64,000 bases of DNA from Jejubacter sp036620675 (GCA_036620675.1 JAZHEE010000002.1), one strand, 5' to 3'; counted from the first letter of the stretch, positions 51,535-59,871 are shown. Notes: generated by a model from the letters alone, not told the origin. Numbers and translations: made by a program.

Positions 51535-52076
51535 AGAAGTGTTATTGTATGACGATCCTGTGATTATTTTATTTCAGTATTATCTCAGCGATGACTTATG
51601 GTGTTTTATATTGCGGTGCAGACCTTGCACGATTTTGATGCACTGTCATTAAAGCGTCATTATTCTGGTGCAATATATTGTTGAACTGCTCAAATTTTAT
51701 TATCTACAGCAAACTGGCGAATCCGAATGTTCGCAGCTAAACTTAACTCGCGGTCGTTCGACCATTACTTTCTGTTATATGTTTACCGAAAAAGATATAA
51801 CCAAAAAAGCGAGGCGGCACGACTTTTTGAGTGTTCGTCTGGACGAGCGGAAGTGTTTGAGCTATGGTGAAAAAGTCGTGACGAAGCGGGGCTTAAGGCC
51901 TTGTTCTGCGCGGTAGGGTACTGCAGCTTTTGCGCATGCAGGTGCATAATTTAGGCGCTGTTTATCTGGTGAATATCTGAATCTGTGCGGCAGATCGTGA
52001 CACGCTTAAAAATGGCTTGCCATCGGAAACGTTGTGTGTGATAACACGATGGGTTAAACGAGGTATAGTTCTGTTT
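51535..52076. other. Long leader/intergenic region upstream of yobF-cspC
   Basis: About 540 AT-rich bases without a supported protein gene. One 82-codon frame (51668-51916) has no ribosome site, no recognisable features and overlaps a large inverted repeat. The last 200 bases probably hold the yobF-cspC promoter and leader. Confidence 0.5.
51818..51880. repeat. 11-bp inverted repeat enclosing a hairpin, upstream of yobF-cspC
   Basis: CACGACTTTTT (51818-51828) and AAAAAGTCGTG (51870-51880) are exact complements 41 bases apart. The region between them contains a smaller hairpin, GTTCGTC/GACGAGC. Purine-rich GCGAGGCGG precedes and ACGAAGCGGGGC follows. On the plus strand it would form a branched stem in an RNA; I do not recognise it as a known RNA family. 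Confidence 0.65.
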
Positions 52077-52233
52077 ATGTGTGGCATGTTAAGTCAAAGA
52101 AGTCCTGAGTAAACACGATGACGTTGAATACCGCTTCTCTGCCGAACCTTATATTAGTGCCTCAAGCAGTAATGTCTCAGTTTTATCTAAAGTTGCGCCT
52201 GCGGGCGAAGAAAACAATTTAAGGAATTTGTAA
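52077..52233 (+). pseudogene. yobF: yobF, interrupted by a one-base frame change near its start
   Basis: The ATG at 52077 opens a frame of only 11 codons (MCGMLSQRSPE, stop 52110-52112). From 52096 a second frame encodes KEVLSKHDDVEYRFSAEPYI, then SASSSNVSVLSK, clearly E. coli YobF-like, and stays open to the TAA at 52231-52233 next to the cspC ATG. That frame has no ATG, GTG or TTG start and is preceded by TAA. Removing one base (the C of AGTCAAAG, 52095) would join the two. Either the gene is broken, there is a base error, or a +1 frameshift is used. E. coli yobF precedes cspC on the same transcript. Confidence 0.75.
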
Positions 52234-52443
52234 ATGGCAAAGATCAAAGGTCAAGTTAAGTGGTTCAACGAGTCTAAAGGCTTTGGTTTCATCACCCCGG
52301 CTGACGGCAGCAAAGATGTGTTCGTACACTTCTCCGCTATTCAGGGCAACGGGTTCAAAACGCTGGCCGAAGGCCAGAACGTTGAATTTGAAATTCAGGA
52401 CGGCCAGAAGGGCCCGGCAGCCGTTAACGTGGTCGCCATCTGA
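52234..52443 (+). CDS. cspC: Cold-shock-family RNA-binding protein CspC
   Basis: A 69-residue cold-shock domain protein that differs from E. coli CspC by about one residue. RNP1 (KGFGFI) and RNP2 (VFVHFS) are intact. CspC is made at normal temperature and stabilises mRNAs including rpoS and stress transcripts. The start codon directly follows the yobF stop, with AAGGAATTTGTAA as ribosome site, so it could be coupled to yobF translation. Confidence 0.98.
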   Translation: MAKIKGQVKWFNESKGFGFITPADGSKDVFVHFSAIQGNGFKTLAEGQNVEFEIQDGQKGPAAVNVVAI

Positions 52444-52483
52444 TAATCTGCCGCAGCCGATATCAGGTTGCCGATGAATGATG

Positions 52484-52518
52484 CCCCGTTGCCCCTTTTA
52501 TTGGGCGCGGGGTTTTTT
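52484..52518 (+). terminator. Rho-independent terminator after cspC
   Basis: CCCCG-TT-GCCC pairs with GGGC-G-CGGGG around CTTTTATT, followed by TTTTTTG. It lies 40 bases after the cspC stop. Confidence 0.85.
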
Positions 52519-52723
52519 GTTGTCCGCGTTAACCCTCTCACCGGTTATCCCATAGCCGCTTTATTCCTGCCAAAACAGTATGGTTTTTCAGAGTGTTACT
52601 AAACCTGCCCTCTGGTTGTTTTCTGTTGCAAAGCGCCAGGCGCTGTTAGCATTTTGTGACGTTATCCAGGATTAATGTCGGGTTTAATCAGGCTACCAAC
52701 CGGTTAACCTCAAAGGAGAGGAT

Positions 52724-54469
52724 GTGAAAAAATTGCGCGGCGCGACGAGCCTGAACTTTGTCCACTGGCGTTACGGGCTGCTCTGCATCGCCATATTGTT
52801 TAGCCTGCTGGTGATTCTGGGCCGGGTTGCCTGGCTGCAGCTGATTGAGCCGGATCACCTGGTGAAAGAAGAAGATAAACGTTCGCTGCGTGAAGAGCCG
52901 GTGGTGGTGCCCCGCGGCATGATTGAAGATCGCAATGGCCAGCCGCTGGCGGTTAGTGTTCCGGTGGCGGCAGTCTGGGCCGATCCGCTGATTGTCTCGC
53001 AGAAAGGTGGCGTGCAGATTAATGCCCGCTGGCAGGCGCTGGCAACCACGCTGAAGCAGCCGCTCAGTGACATAGCCCGCCGCATCGAACGTAACCCGAA
53101 AGGGCGCTTTGTTTATCTGGCGCGCCAGCTCGATCCTCAGCAGGCGGAATACATTAAGAAGCTGCACCTGCCTGGCATTAGTCTGCGCCAGGAATCCCGG
53201 CGCTTTTATCCTTCGGGTCATGTGGCGGCGAATCTGATTGGTTTTACCAATATTGACGATCGAGGGATAGAAGGCGTCGAAAAAAGCTTTAACCGCCAGT
53301 TGACCGGCAAACCCGGCGAGCGGCGGGTGCGTAAAGATCGTTACGGTAAGGTTATCGAAAATATCACCGAACGCCCACCTGTGCCGGCACACAATATTAT
53401 TTTGAGCATCGACCGTCGGTTGCAGACCGTTACTGAAGATGCGCTCAGCAATGCCGTGACCTGGAATAAAGCGACATCGGGCGCTTCGGTATTACTGGAT
53501 GTGCATACCGGTGAAATTCTGGCAATGGCCAGCTACCCCACCTTTAACCCTAACAATCGTGCCGGGGCCACTCTGGATGAGTTTCGCAACCGTGCCATCA
53601 GCGATACCTTTGAGCCAGGCTCTACGGTGAAACCGCTGGTCGTCATGACGGCGTTGCGTCAGGGAATAGTCCAGCCGGACAGCGTGGTAGATACCCATCC
53701 CTGGCGTATCGACGGCCATATGATTCGCGATGTCGGTTACTATCCGGAGCTGACCCTGACCGGTATCCTGCAAAAGTCGAGCGATGTCGGGGTTTCCCGG
53801 CTGTCGCTGGCGATGCCGATAAATGCGCTGATGCAGACCTATAAGGCCTTTGGCTTCGGCCAGCCTACCGGGCTGGGGCTGACCGGTGAGAGCAGCGGCT
53901 TGCTGCCGCACCGTCGTATCTGGGGCAAGCTGGATCGCGCCACCTTTTCCTTTGGTTACGGACTGATGGTTACTCCGCTGCAACTGGCTCATGTCTATGC
54001 CACTATTGGCGGTTTTGGTATTGAACGACCACTGTCGATTACTCGTATCGACCCGCCGGTAGAAGGGCACCGAGTGATGCCCGAGCAAGTCGTCCACCAG
54101 GTGGAACATATGATGGAAAGTGTCGCCCTGCCGGGCGGCGGTGGGATTAAGGCGGCGGTGCGTAACTATAGGGTGGCGGTAAAAACCGGCACGGCGAAGA
54201 AGATAGGGCCGGACGGTCACTATATCGACAATTATGTGGCCTACACCGCCGGCGTGGCACCGGCCACCAGGCCACGTTACGCGCTGGTGGTGGTGATCAA
54301 CAATCCGCAAAACGGCGAGTATTACGGCGGGGCGGTGGCGGCGCCGGTGTTCAGCCAGATTATGGGCGATGTTTTGCGGTTGCAGAACATCGAGCCGGAC
54401 GGAGTGGCGCCGGACTCAGACCATCTGTCGATACTGAATACTAACGATGAGGCGCATCCGCTATCGTGA
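52724..54469 (+). CDS. FtsI-type penicillin-binding protein paralogue (PBP3-SAL-like)
   Basis: A 581-residue class B penicillin-binding protein (peptidoglycan transpeptidase). It has a GTG start with AAAGGAGAG, one N-terminal membrane helix (about 19-40), a pedestal domain (with PRGMIEDRNGQPLA) and a transpeptidase domain with Ser300-TVK, Ser352-Ser-Asp354 and Lys487-TGT. The numbers are seven lower than in E. coli FtsI throughout. The second motif reads SSD where E. coli FtsI has SSN. Location between cspC and rlmA is that of Salmonella PBP3-SAL (STM1836), an acid-condition FtsI paralogue used during intracellular life. The main ftsI gene should be elsewhere in the genome. Confidence 0.9.
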   Translation: MKKLRGATSLNFVHWRYGLLCIAILFSLLVILGRVAWLQLIEPDHLVKEEDKRSLREEPVVVPRGMIEDRNGQPLAVSVPVAAVWADPLIVSQKGGVQINARWQALATTLKQPLSDIARRIERNPKGRFVYLARQLDPQQAEYIKKLHLPGISLRQESRRFYPSGHVAANLIGFTNIDDRGIEGVEKSFNRQLTGKPGERRVRKDRYGKVIENITERPPVPAHNIILSIDRRLQTVTEDALSNAVTWNKATSGASVLLDVHTGEILAMASYPTFNPNNRAGATLDEFRNRAISDTFEPGSTVKPLVVMTALRQGIVQPDSVVDTHPWRIDGHMIRDVGYYPELTLTGILQKSSDVGVSRLSLAMPINALMQTYKAFGFGQPTGLGLTGESSGLLPHRRIWGKLDRATFSFGYGLMVTPLQLAHVYATIGGFGIERPLSITRIDPPVEGHRVMPEQVVHQVEHMMESVALPGGGGIKAAVRNYRVAVKTGTAKKIGPDGHYIDNYVAYTAGVAPATRPRYALVVVINNPQNGEYYGGAVAAPVFSQIMGDVLRLQNIEPDGVAPDSDHLSILNTNDEAHPLS

Positions 54470-54483
54470 TCCCTTCCCTGACA

Positions 54484-54516
54484 GGGTGCGCAGCGGTAAA
54501 CTGCGCCCCTCTTTTT
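54484..54516 (+). terminator. Terminator between the PBP3-like gene and rlmA
   Basis: GGGTGCGCAG pairs with CTGCGCCCC (one bulged T) around CGGTAAA, followed by TCTTTTTC. It lies 15 bases after the PBP stop and 18 before the rlmA start, so rlmA would depend on read-through or its own promoter. Confidence 0.7.
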
Positions 54517-54533
54517 CAGAACCCGGAGCCACC

Positions 54534-55346
54534 ATGTCTTTTGTTTGTCCATTATGTCACGCACCGCTGGCAGAGCAATCCACGCTGTTTCGCTGCCCGG
54601 CAGGCCATCAGTTCGACAGGGCAAAAGAGGGGTATGTCAATCTGCTGCCGGTACAGCACAAGGGATCCCGACAGCCGGGGGACAGCGCTGAGATGATGCG
54701 CGCCCGCCGGGCGTTTCTGGATGCGGGCTACTACCAGCCACTGCGCGATACGGTAACAGCAGTGATGGCCGGCTCGCTGCCCGAAAATGGGCGGGTGCTG
54801 GATATCGGTTGCGGCGAAGGCTATTACACTTCGGCCTTTGCCGGGGCGCTGGGTCAGGGAGGGGAGTGCTACGGTCTGGATGTTTCAAAGGTCGCCATCC
54901 GCTACGGGGCGAAGCGCTATCCGCAGGTTCGCTTTTGCGTGGCGTCCAGCCATCGTCTGCCGTTTGCCGGCGGGACGTTTGACGCCGTGGTGCGTATCTA
55001 CGCTCCGTGTAGCGCCGCGGAGCTGGCGCGGGTGGTGCGACCCGGTGGCATACTGGTGACGGTCACGCCAGGCCCGCGCCATCTGGTACAGCTAAAGGCG
55101 CTGATTTATCGTGAGGTTCAGCTCCATCCGAATCGGGAAGAACGACTGGAAGGTTTTGAACTGATGCAAACCCTGACACCGGGCTGGAGCATGCAACTGC
55201 CGGGCGTGCAGGCCCGGGCGCTGTTACAGATGACCCCCTTTGCCTGGCGGGCGCGTCCGGAAGTCTGGCAGCAGCTGGATGGGGCGCAAACCTTCGGGTG
55301 CGAAACGGATTTCGTGGTGCGGGTGTGGCGCCGCCTGGGCGGGTAA
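54534..55346 (+). CDS. rlmA: 23S rRNA (guanine-745-N1)-methyltransferase RlmA
   Basis: A 270-residue SAM methyltransferase with an N-terminal zinc finger (Cys5, Cys8, Cys21 and His25 in CPLC...CPAGHQF) and a Rossmann domain with VLDIGCGEGYYT. The start MSFVCPLCHAPLAE at 54534 follows CCCGGAGCC. It methylates G745 of 23S rRNA. It is convergent with mntP, with directly abutting stops. Confidence 0.96.
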   Translation: MSFVCPLCHAPLAEQSTLFRCPAGHQFDRAKEGYVNLLPVQHKGSRQPGDSAEMMRARRAFLDAGYYQPLRDTVTAVMAGSLPENGRVLDIGCGEGYYTSAFAGALGQGGECYGLDVSKVAIRYGAKRYPQVRFCVASSHRLPFAGGTFDAVVRIYAPCSAAELARVVRPGGILVTVTPGPRHLVQLKALIYREVQLHPNREERLEGFELMQTLTPGWSMQLPGVQARALLQMTPFAWRARPEVWQQLDGAQTFGCETDFVVRVWRRLGG

Positions 55347-55910
55347 TCAGCCGGTGAAATGGCTCCAGAGGATCTGGATGCCGATACCGATCAGTACAAT
55401 GCCGCCGAGAATCTCGGCGCGTTTTCCGAGCAGCGGGCCGATAAAGCGCCCCAGCATCATGCCCAGCGTGGACATCATCATGGTGGCGCAACCAATGGCC
55501 AGCGCGGTGTGAATGATATTGACCTTCAGAAAAGCCAGGCCGACGCCGACTGCCATGGCGTCCAGGCTGGTGGCGATAGCGGTGGTCACCAGCAACCAGA
55601 AGCCATGACGCTGGCGCGGTTCTTCGCTGTCGCTGCGATTGCGAAAGCCTTCGAGAATCATGCGGCCGCCCAGGAATAGCAGCAGCGCGAAGGCCACCCA
55701 GTGGTTCCACTCCATCACTACACGGCTTGCCAGCATTCCCAGCCCCCAGCCGATAAGCGGGGTAATGGCCTCCACCACGCCGAAAATCAGCCCGGTACGT
55801 AGCGCTTCAGAGAATTTGGGCTTTTGCAGCGTGGCGCCTTTGCTGATGGAGACGGCGAATGCGTCCATGGACATGCCGAAAGCAAGAAGTAGCGTTGCAG
55901 ATAGATTCAT
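55347..55910 (-). CDS. mntP: Manganese efflux pump MntP
   Basis: A 187-residue inner membrane exporter with six hydrophobic segments in two repeated halves. The conserved acidic residues are in GMSMDAFAV (Asp16) and ATSLDAMAVG (second half). It removes excess manganese. A yybP-ykoY-type manganese riboswitch occupies the leader (55976-56158), and an MntR-like site lies further upstream. Confidence 0.96.
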   Translation of the reverse strand: MNLSATLLLAFGMSMDAFAVSISKGATLQKPKFSEALRTGLIFGVVEAITPLIGWGLGMLASRVVMEWNHWVAFALLLFLGGRMILEGFRNRSDSEEPRQRHGFWLLVTTAIATSLDAMAVGVGLAFLKVNIIHTALAIGCATMMMSTLGMMLGRFIGPLLGKRAEILGGIVLIGIGIQILWSHFTG

Positions 55911-55975
55911 ACGAGCGTCCTGACCGGGAAAACCATATAACGCAAATCACTGCCCCCAGTGTCAGCAGTAAATGC

Positions 55976-56158
55976 GCTATGGTCTCGCCTGACCGGAATT
56001 CACGTGATACTTCGCACGGCAAAAGCGCCTGGCCAGGCCTTCCTGTCGCACAAACTATTCAGGCTATTCCTGTGGCCCGTACGCACCACGTCACCTTCTG
56101 GTCACGAGTCTGTTGATGCGCACATTTCCTGTTTGCAGGAAATTGGCTACTCCCCAAA
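55976..56158 (-). promoter_or_regulatory. yybP-ykoY manganese riboswitch in the mntP leader
   Basis: Read on the minus strand, the element begins CTTTGGGGAGTAGCC (56158-56144), the hallmark 5' part of the yybP-ykoY family, and closes with GAGACCATAGC (55986-55976). Between them is a long, variable stem region as in E. coli mntP. About 65 bases then lead to the mntP ATG at 55910. Mn2+ binding is known to raise mntP expression in E. coli. Confidence 0.88.
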
Positions 56159-56295
56159 GAACGGAGCGTACTTTATCTTATTTTTTTTGAATCATCAAAC
56201 ATTGAAGATATTAATTGCCAGTTACCTGATAATGCTTTTCATTTGGCTTTTGAGGTAATGTTTTTGTTAATCATGGTGGCCTGTATGGTTAATAG

Positions 56296-56318
56296 ACTTA
56301 TAGCCTGTGCTATATTTT
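56296..56318. promoter_or_regulatory. MntR-like operator upstream of mntP
   Basis: On the minus strand the site reads AAAATATAGCACAGGCTATAAGT in two halves (AATATAGCA and GGCTATAAG), close to the MntR consensus AAACATAGCA-N-TGCTATGTTT. It lies about 140 bases before the start of the riboswitch. In E. coli MntR activates mntP. The distance is larger than expected, so the link is uncertain. Confidence 0.45.
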
Positions 56319-56366
56319 AGGTTATTTTTTAGCCCGGTTAAAACATGGCCCGGGCTATATTGTATC

Positions 56367-56825
56367 TTATTGGCCACGAAGCATAATTTTATATATGGCT
56401 TCAAGATCGTCGATATTCCTGACGCGAATAAGCAGGCGTTGTTTTTCTAATTGCACCACCAGAACTCCATCTTCAGACAAATTCATGGTGCTGATTCTGG
56501 CGTAGCTAATCCATAACGGGCCGTAGAAAAAGCCTCCCTTCTTAAATCGCAGCCAGGGGGTACGCAGCCAGCCAATATAAATAGCCAGCAGCGCTGTACC
56601 GCATAATAGCCAGGTGGTTAACAGGGAACCATGATTCACCAGGTTGTTATACACCAGAATAGCCAGCAGCGCGGTAAAGATGGCGGTGTCCACCGGGCTG
56701 CGGCGCAGTAGCGCGACTTTTAACAGCGTGTGGCCCCGGCGCCGTTCTGGCGCGATCTCAACATACAGCGCCCAGCCGAGCATCAGCGCAATCAGTACCA
56801 TCAGGACGATTTCTGTCACAGCCAT
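56367..56825 (-). CDS. yobD: UPF0266 inner membrane protein YobD
   Basis: A 152-residue protein, the length of E. coli YobD. I chose the ATG of MAVTEIVLMVLIAL at 56825. Three hydrophobic segments (about 4-22, 45-62, 68-85) are followed by a conserved C-terminal stretch, SYARISTMNLSEDGVLVVQL and LLIRVRNIDDLEAIYKIM. Function unknown. It follows manZ by 56 bases, in the same direction, as in E. coli, where YobD is sometimes placed in the man operon. Confidence 0.94.
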   Translation of the reverse strand: MAVTEIVLMVLIALMLGWALYVEIAPERRRGHTLLKVALLRRSPVDTAIFTALLAILVYNNLVNHGSLLTTWLLCGTALLAIYIGWLRTPWLRFKKGGFFYGPLWISYARISTMNLSEDGVLVVQLEKQRLLIRVRNIDDLEAIYKIMLRGQ

Positions 56826-56881
56826 ATTTTCTCCACAAAAAAGCCGGGGCAAGCCCCGGCGATGCCGATATCAGGGCTGAA

Positions 56882-57733
56882 TTACAGTCCCAGCAGGCCG
56901 ATAGCATAGCCCACAATACCGATAACGAAGAAACCGCAAATGATCCACAGTGCGTTGACCTTCTTGCGCAGCAGCCACATACAGGCAAAGGTGAGCAGTA
57001 ACGGCACCAGGCCAGGCATCAACTGATCGAGGATATTCTGTACCGTTGTGACCTGTTCCTGACCGGTCTGGTCAGTGACCCGTGAAACTACCAGTGGTAT
57101 GTTGACGTGGGTCCATTTGTTCACCAGCGCCCCCATCACAAAGAGGCCGAGAATTGACGCCCCCTCCGTCAGCTTTTGCAGGAAGCCGCCGCCCATATCC
57201 TTCACAATATCAACCCCTTTACGGTAGCCGTAAGCCACGCCATAGTAGCGGGTTAACAAACGCACCAGGTTGAACAGAATAAAGAACAGCAGGGGGCCGA
57301 GCAGGCTACCGCTCATGGCGATACCGGCGCCCAGTGCTGCGAACACCGGACGCACAGTGCCCCAGAAGATCGGATCGCCGACCCCGGCCAGCGGCCCCAT
57401 CAGGCCCACTTTGATGCCGTTGATGGCGCCGTCGTCGATCTCGGCGCCGTTGGCGCGCTGCTCCTCCATCGCCAGGGTCACGCCCAGTACCGGCGCAGCC
57501 ACGTAGGGATGGGTGTTAAAGAATTCCAGGTGGCGCTTAATAGCCTGACGGCGCGCTTCGTTATTTTCCGGATACAGGCGGCGAATAACCGGCACCATAG
57601 AGAAACAGAAGCCCAGCGCCTGCATACGCTCGAAGTTCCATGAACCCTGGAACAGGTTAGAGCGCAGGAATACGCCGCGAATATCGCCCGGAGTGAGTTT
57701 TTTCTCGGTAGTCGTTTTAGTCATATCAACCAT
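56882..57733 (-). CDS. manZ: Mannose PTS permease subunit IID (ManZ)
   Basis: A 283-residue EIID membrane subunit. I chose the ATG at 57733 (MVDMTKTTTEKKLTPGD), preceded by AGGTGAG, which gives the E. coli length; a GTG lies 9 bases upstream. Conserved are RSNLFQGSWNFERMQALGF and GPLAGVGDPIFWGTVRP. ManYZ form the channel used for mannose, glucose and related sugars, and serve as a receptor for some bacteriocins and for phage lambda DNA entry in E. coli. Confidence 0.97.
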   Translation of the reverse strand: MVDMTKTTTEKKLTPGDIRGVFLRSNLFQGSWNFERMQALGFCFSMVPVIRRLYPENNEARRQAIKRHLEFFNTHPYVAAPVLGVTLAMEEQRANGAEIDDGAINGIKVGLMGPLAGVGDPIFWGTVRPVFAALGAGIAMSGSLLGPLLFFILFNLVRLLTRYYGVAYGYRKGVDIVKDMGGGFLQKLTEGASILGLFVMGALVNKWTHVNIPLVVSRVTDQTGQEQVTTVQNILDQLMPGLVPLLLTFACMWLLRKKVNALWIICGFFVIGIVGYAIGLLGL

Positions 57734-57745
57734 GTCGCTCACCTG

Positions 57746-58546
57746 TTAATCCAGTTCATTATCGAGATCGTTAGAAGTTGCCGCCTGGGCAGGTGCTGCC
57801 GCAGAACGGTTATATTTCGGGCTCAGCTGGATGTAGAGCACGGCCATCACTGCGCCGATAACGCCCAGAGCCACCAGGTTGAAGTCGGTAAAGGCCGCGG
57901 TGACGAAGCCCAGATAGAAGAAGGGCATCAGGTAACCGGCACGCATCATGTTGATGACCATGGCGTAACCCACCACGACTATCATACCACCGGCGATGTT
58001 GAGCCCGTTGGTGACCACTTCAGGAATGGCGCTCAACAGGTTCTGTACTTCGCTGGTACCGACGGAAACCGCAACGATGACGGCCGGGATGGCGATACGC
58101 ATGGCCTGTAGCACCAGCGCAGAAACGTGAATCCAGGAAAGGGCTGTCAGGTTACCTTTTTCCGCTGCGCTGTCTGCGGCGTGCTGGAAGCCCACTGTGA
58201 TAGTACGAACGATAATGGTCAGCACCTGGCCTGCGGCAGCCAGCGGAATCGCCAGCGCGATGCCGGCGCCGATGCTTTGATGCCCGGCAATGACCAGAAT
58301 GGTGGAAATGATGGAGGCCAGGGCCGCATCGGGAGCCACGGCGGCGCCGATATTCATCCAGCCAAGGGCGATCATTTCCAGGGTACCCCCGATGATGATG
58401 CCGGTTTTCATATCTCCCAGAACGGCGCCAATCAGCGTACAGGCGATCAGCGGGCGGTGAAACTGGAATTCATCGAGGATTGATTCCATACCCGCGATAC
58501 AGGCGACGATAAATACCAGCACAATCTGAAGAGTGGTTATCTCCAT
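57746..58546 (-). CDS. manY: Mannose PTS permease subunit IIC (ManY)
   Basis: A 266-residue EIIC membrane subunit starting MEITTLQIVLVFIVACIAGM, with many hydrophobic segments and the conserved IIGGTLEMIALGWMNIGAAVAPD stretch. It forms the translocation channel with ManZ. It lies 12 bases before manZ and 70 bases after manX; that gap holds a small hairpin (GAAACCATCTGGTTTC). Confidence 0.97.
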   Translation of the reverse strand: MEITTLQIVLVFIVACIAGMESILDEFQFHRPLIACTLIGAVLGDMKTGIIIGGTLEMIALGWMNIGAAVAPDAALASIISTILVIAGHQSIGAGIALAIPLAAAGQVLTIIVRTITVGFQHAADSAAEKGNLTALSWIHVSALVLQAMRIAIPAVIVAVSVGTSEVQNLLSAIPEVVTNGLNIAGGMIVVVGYAMVINMMRAGYLMPFFYLGFVTAAFTDFNLVALGVIGAVMAVLYIQLSPKYNRSAAAPAQAATSNDLDNELD

Positions 58547-58616
58547 TGTACTTCTCCTATAAACGTAGTCAGACTAAATGTGAAAAGCTGAGCACAGTGA
58601 AACCATCTGGTTTCGT

Positions 58617-59591
58617 CTATTTATCTATTTTGCTAATCAGGTCCATCATCCTGAGTTTGGGATCGCTGGCGACTTTACGGACTTCCAGCTCAATACCACG
58701 CTCGTTCAACTGCTTAAAGGCCGCAATGTCTTTTTCGTCGACCGACACCGCGTTATTCACCTGGGTTTTACCCTGGCGATAGGCCATACCGCCGATGTTC
58801 ACCGAGGTGATCTTCACGCCGCCTTCCACCAGGCGTTCGACGTCGGTCGGGTTAGTGAATAGCAGCATCACGCGCTGACCGGCGTATTTCGGGTTGTTAT
58901 AGACGCGAATCATTTTGGCGACGTCCACCACGTGGGCGGTGACCCCTGGCGGGGCGACCTGGGTGAGCAAGGTTTTGCGCACCTGATCGGCGGCCACTTC
59001 ATCGCTGACTACGATAATGCGGGTGACGTTGGTCTCTTTGGTCCAGCGAGTGGCGACCTGACCGTGAATCAGACGGTCGTCGATACGCGCCAGGCCGATA
59101 ACCATATAGTCATTAGGGCCCATGGGTTTAGCGGGCGCAGCCGGTTGCGGAGCTGCTACGGCGGCTGGCGCCGCGGGTTGAACCGGTTGCGCCGGTTTGG
59201 CCTTCAGCGCCTTCACGCCTTCGCGGCCGGTTTCCACTGCCAGCGCGACCAGCTCGTCGAAGCTGGGGTCATCGTCGCGGGCCATCAGGGTTTCGACCAG
59301 CATCGGGATATTAACCCCGGCGATGACCTCATAGCCCTCTTTATCCACCACGATGCGGCTGGCTGCGTTAAAGGGGCTGCCTCCCCATGTATCCACCAGG
59401 AACAGGACGCCTTTCGAGGTATCCAGTTTCTCCAGTTGGGCCTGATATTTTTCGATCAGGGTTTCTGCATTCTCCCCCGGGACGAAATCGATCCAGCCTA
59501 CGTTCTCCTGCTCGCCAAGCAGCATTTCGGCAGTTTTTAACAACTGTTCCGCTGCCCAGCCGTGTGTGCCTATCACAATAGCAATGGTCAC
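58617..59591 (-). CDS. manX: Mannose PTS IIAB protein (ManX)
   Basis: A 324-residue cytoplasmic phosphotransferase. The IIA domain has its phospho-histidine at His10 (VIGTHGWA), an Ala-Pro-rich linker spans about 131-158, and the IIB domain has its phospho-histidine at His176 (RLIHGQVATRW). The start is GTG with AGGAGG seven to eight bases upstream, as in E. coli, where SgrS and DicF sRNAs act near this site. It is first in the manXYZ operon; a CRP site lies upstream. Confidence 0.97.
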   Translation of the reverse strand: MTIAIVIGTHGWAAEQLLKTAEMLLGEQENVGWIDFVPGENAETLIEKYQAQLEKLDTSKGVLFLVDTWGGSPFNAASRIVVDKEGYEVIAGVNIPMLVETLMARDDDPSFDELVALAVETGREGVKALKAKPAQPVQPAAPAAVAAPQPAAPAKPMGPNDYMVIGLARIDDRLIHGQVATRWTKETNVTRIIVVSDEVAADQVRKTLLTQVAPPGVTAHVVDVAKMIRVYNNPKYAGQRVMLLFTNPTDVERLVEGGVKITSVNIGGMAYRQGKTQVNNAVSVDEKDIAAFKQLNERGIELEVRKVASDPKLRMMDLISKIDK

Positions 59592-59765
59592 CTGCTACCT
59601 CCTGTTGTGTCGCCAGCCACTCTGTATGGTCTGATCAGAGTGAATCGATTCAGACAAGGGTTATTGAGATTTATCTAAAAAGCCGCGATTTATTTTAGAC
59701 AGTGAAAAAATAATTTTTGTGATGAACTTCGATAAATCATCTTTGGCTGTGTAATAAAAATCTTT

Positions 59766-59781
59766 TGTGAAATCAGTCACT
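59766..59781. promoter_or_regulatory. CRP site upstream of manX
   Basis: TGTGAAATCAGTCACT matches TGTGA-N6-TCACA with one mismatch. It is 175 bases upstream of manX, consistent with the known cAMP-CRP activation of manXYZ, and about 55 bases from the candidate yoaE promoter on the other strand. Confidence 0.7.
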
Positions 59782-59821
59782 CTTTCCTGTCGATCCGGGT
59801 ATTGCAAAGTCTGGTAAATCT

Positions 59822-59850
59822 TTGCCATAACGTTAACCCCTCTGTTATGT
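59822..59850 (+). promoter_or_regulatory. Candidate promoter of yoaE
   Basis: TTGCCA (59822-59827) and TTATGT (59845-59850) are separated by 17 bases. This would give yoaE a leader of about 190 bases. The match is moderate. Confidence 0.4.
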
Positions 59851-59871
59851 TAGTCGTTCTGACTATTTTTT
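59851..59871 (+). terminator. Small terminator-like hairpin at the start of the yoaE leader
   Basis: TAGTC pairs with GACTA around GTTCT and is followed by TTTTTT. It lies directly after the candidate yoaE promoter. The remaining 175 bases to yoaE hold no gene; they end in TTTTTCTCTGCC...GGAGCTTGTC before the ATG. Confidence 0.5.

Noticed and set aside
51668..51916. 82-codon open frame upstream of yobF
   Set aside because: No ribosome site, no recognisable sequence, AT-rich, and it overlaps the inverted repeat at 51818-51880.
56331..56356. AGCCCGG/CCGGGCT hairpin as terminator of yobD
   Set aside because: On the minus strand the stem is followed by A residues, not T; it is not a classical terminator for yobD.
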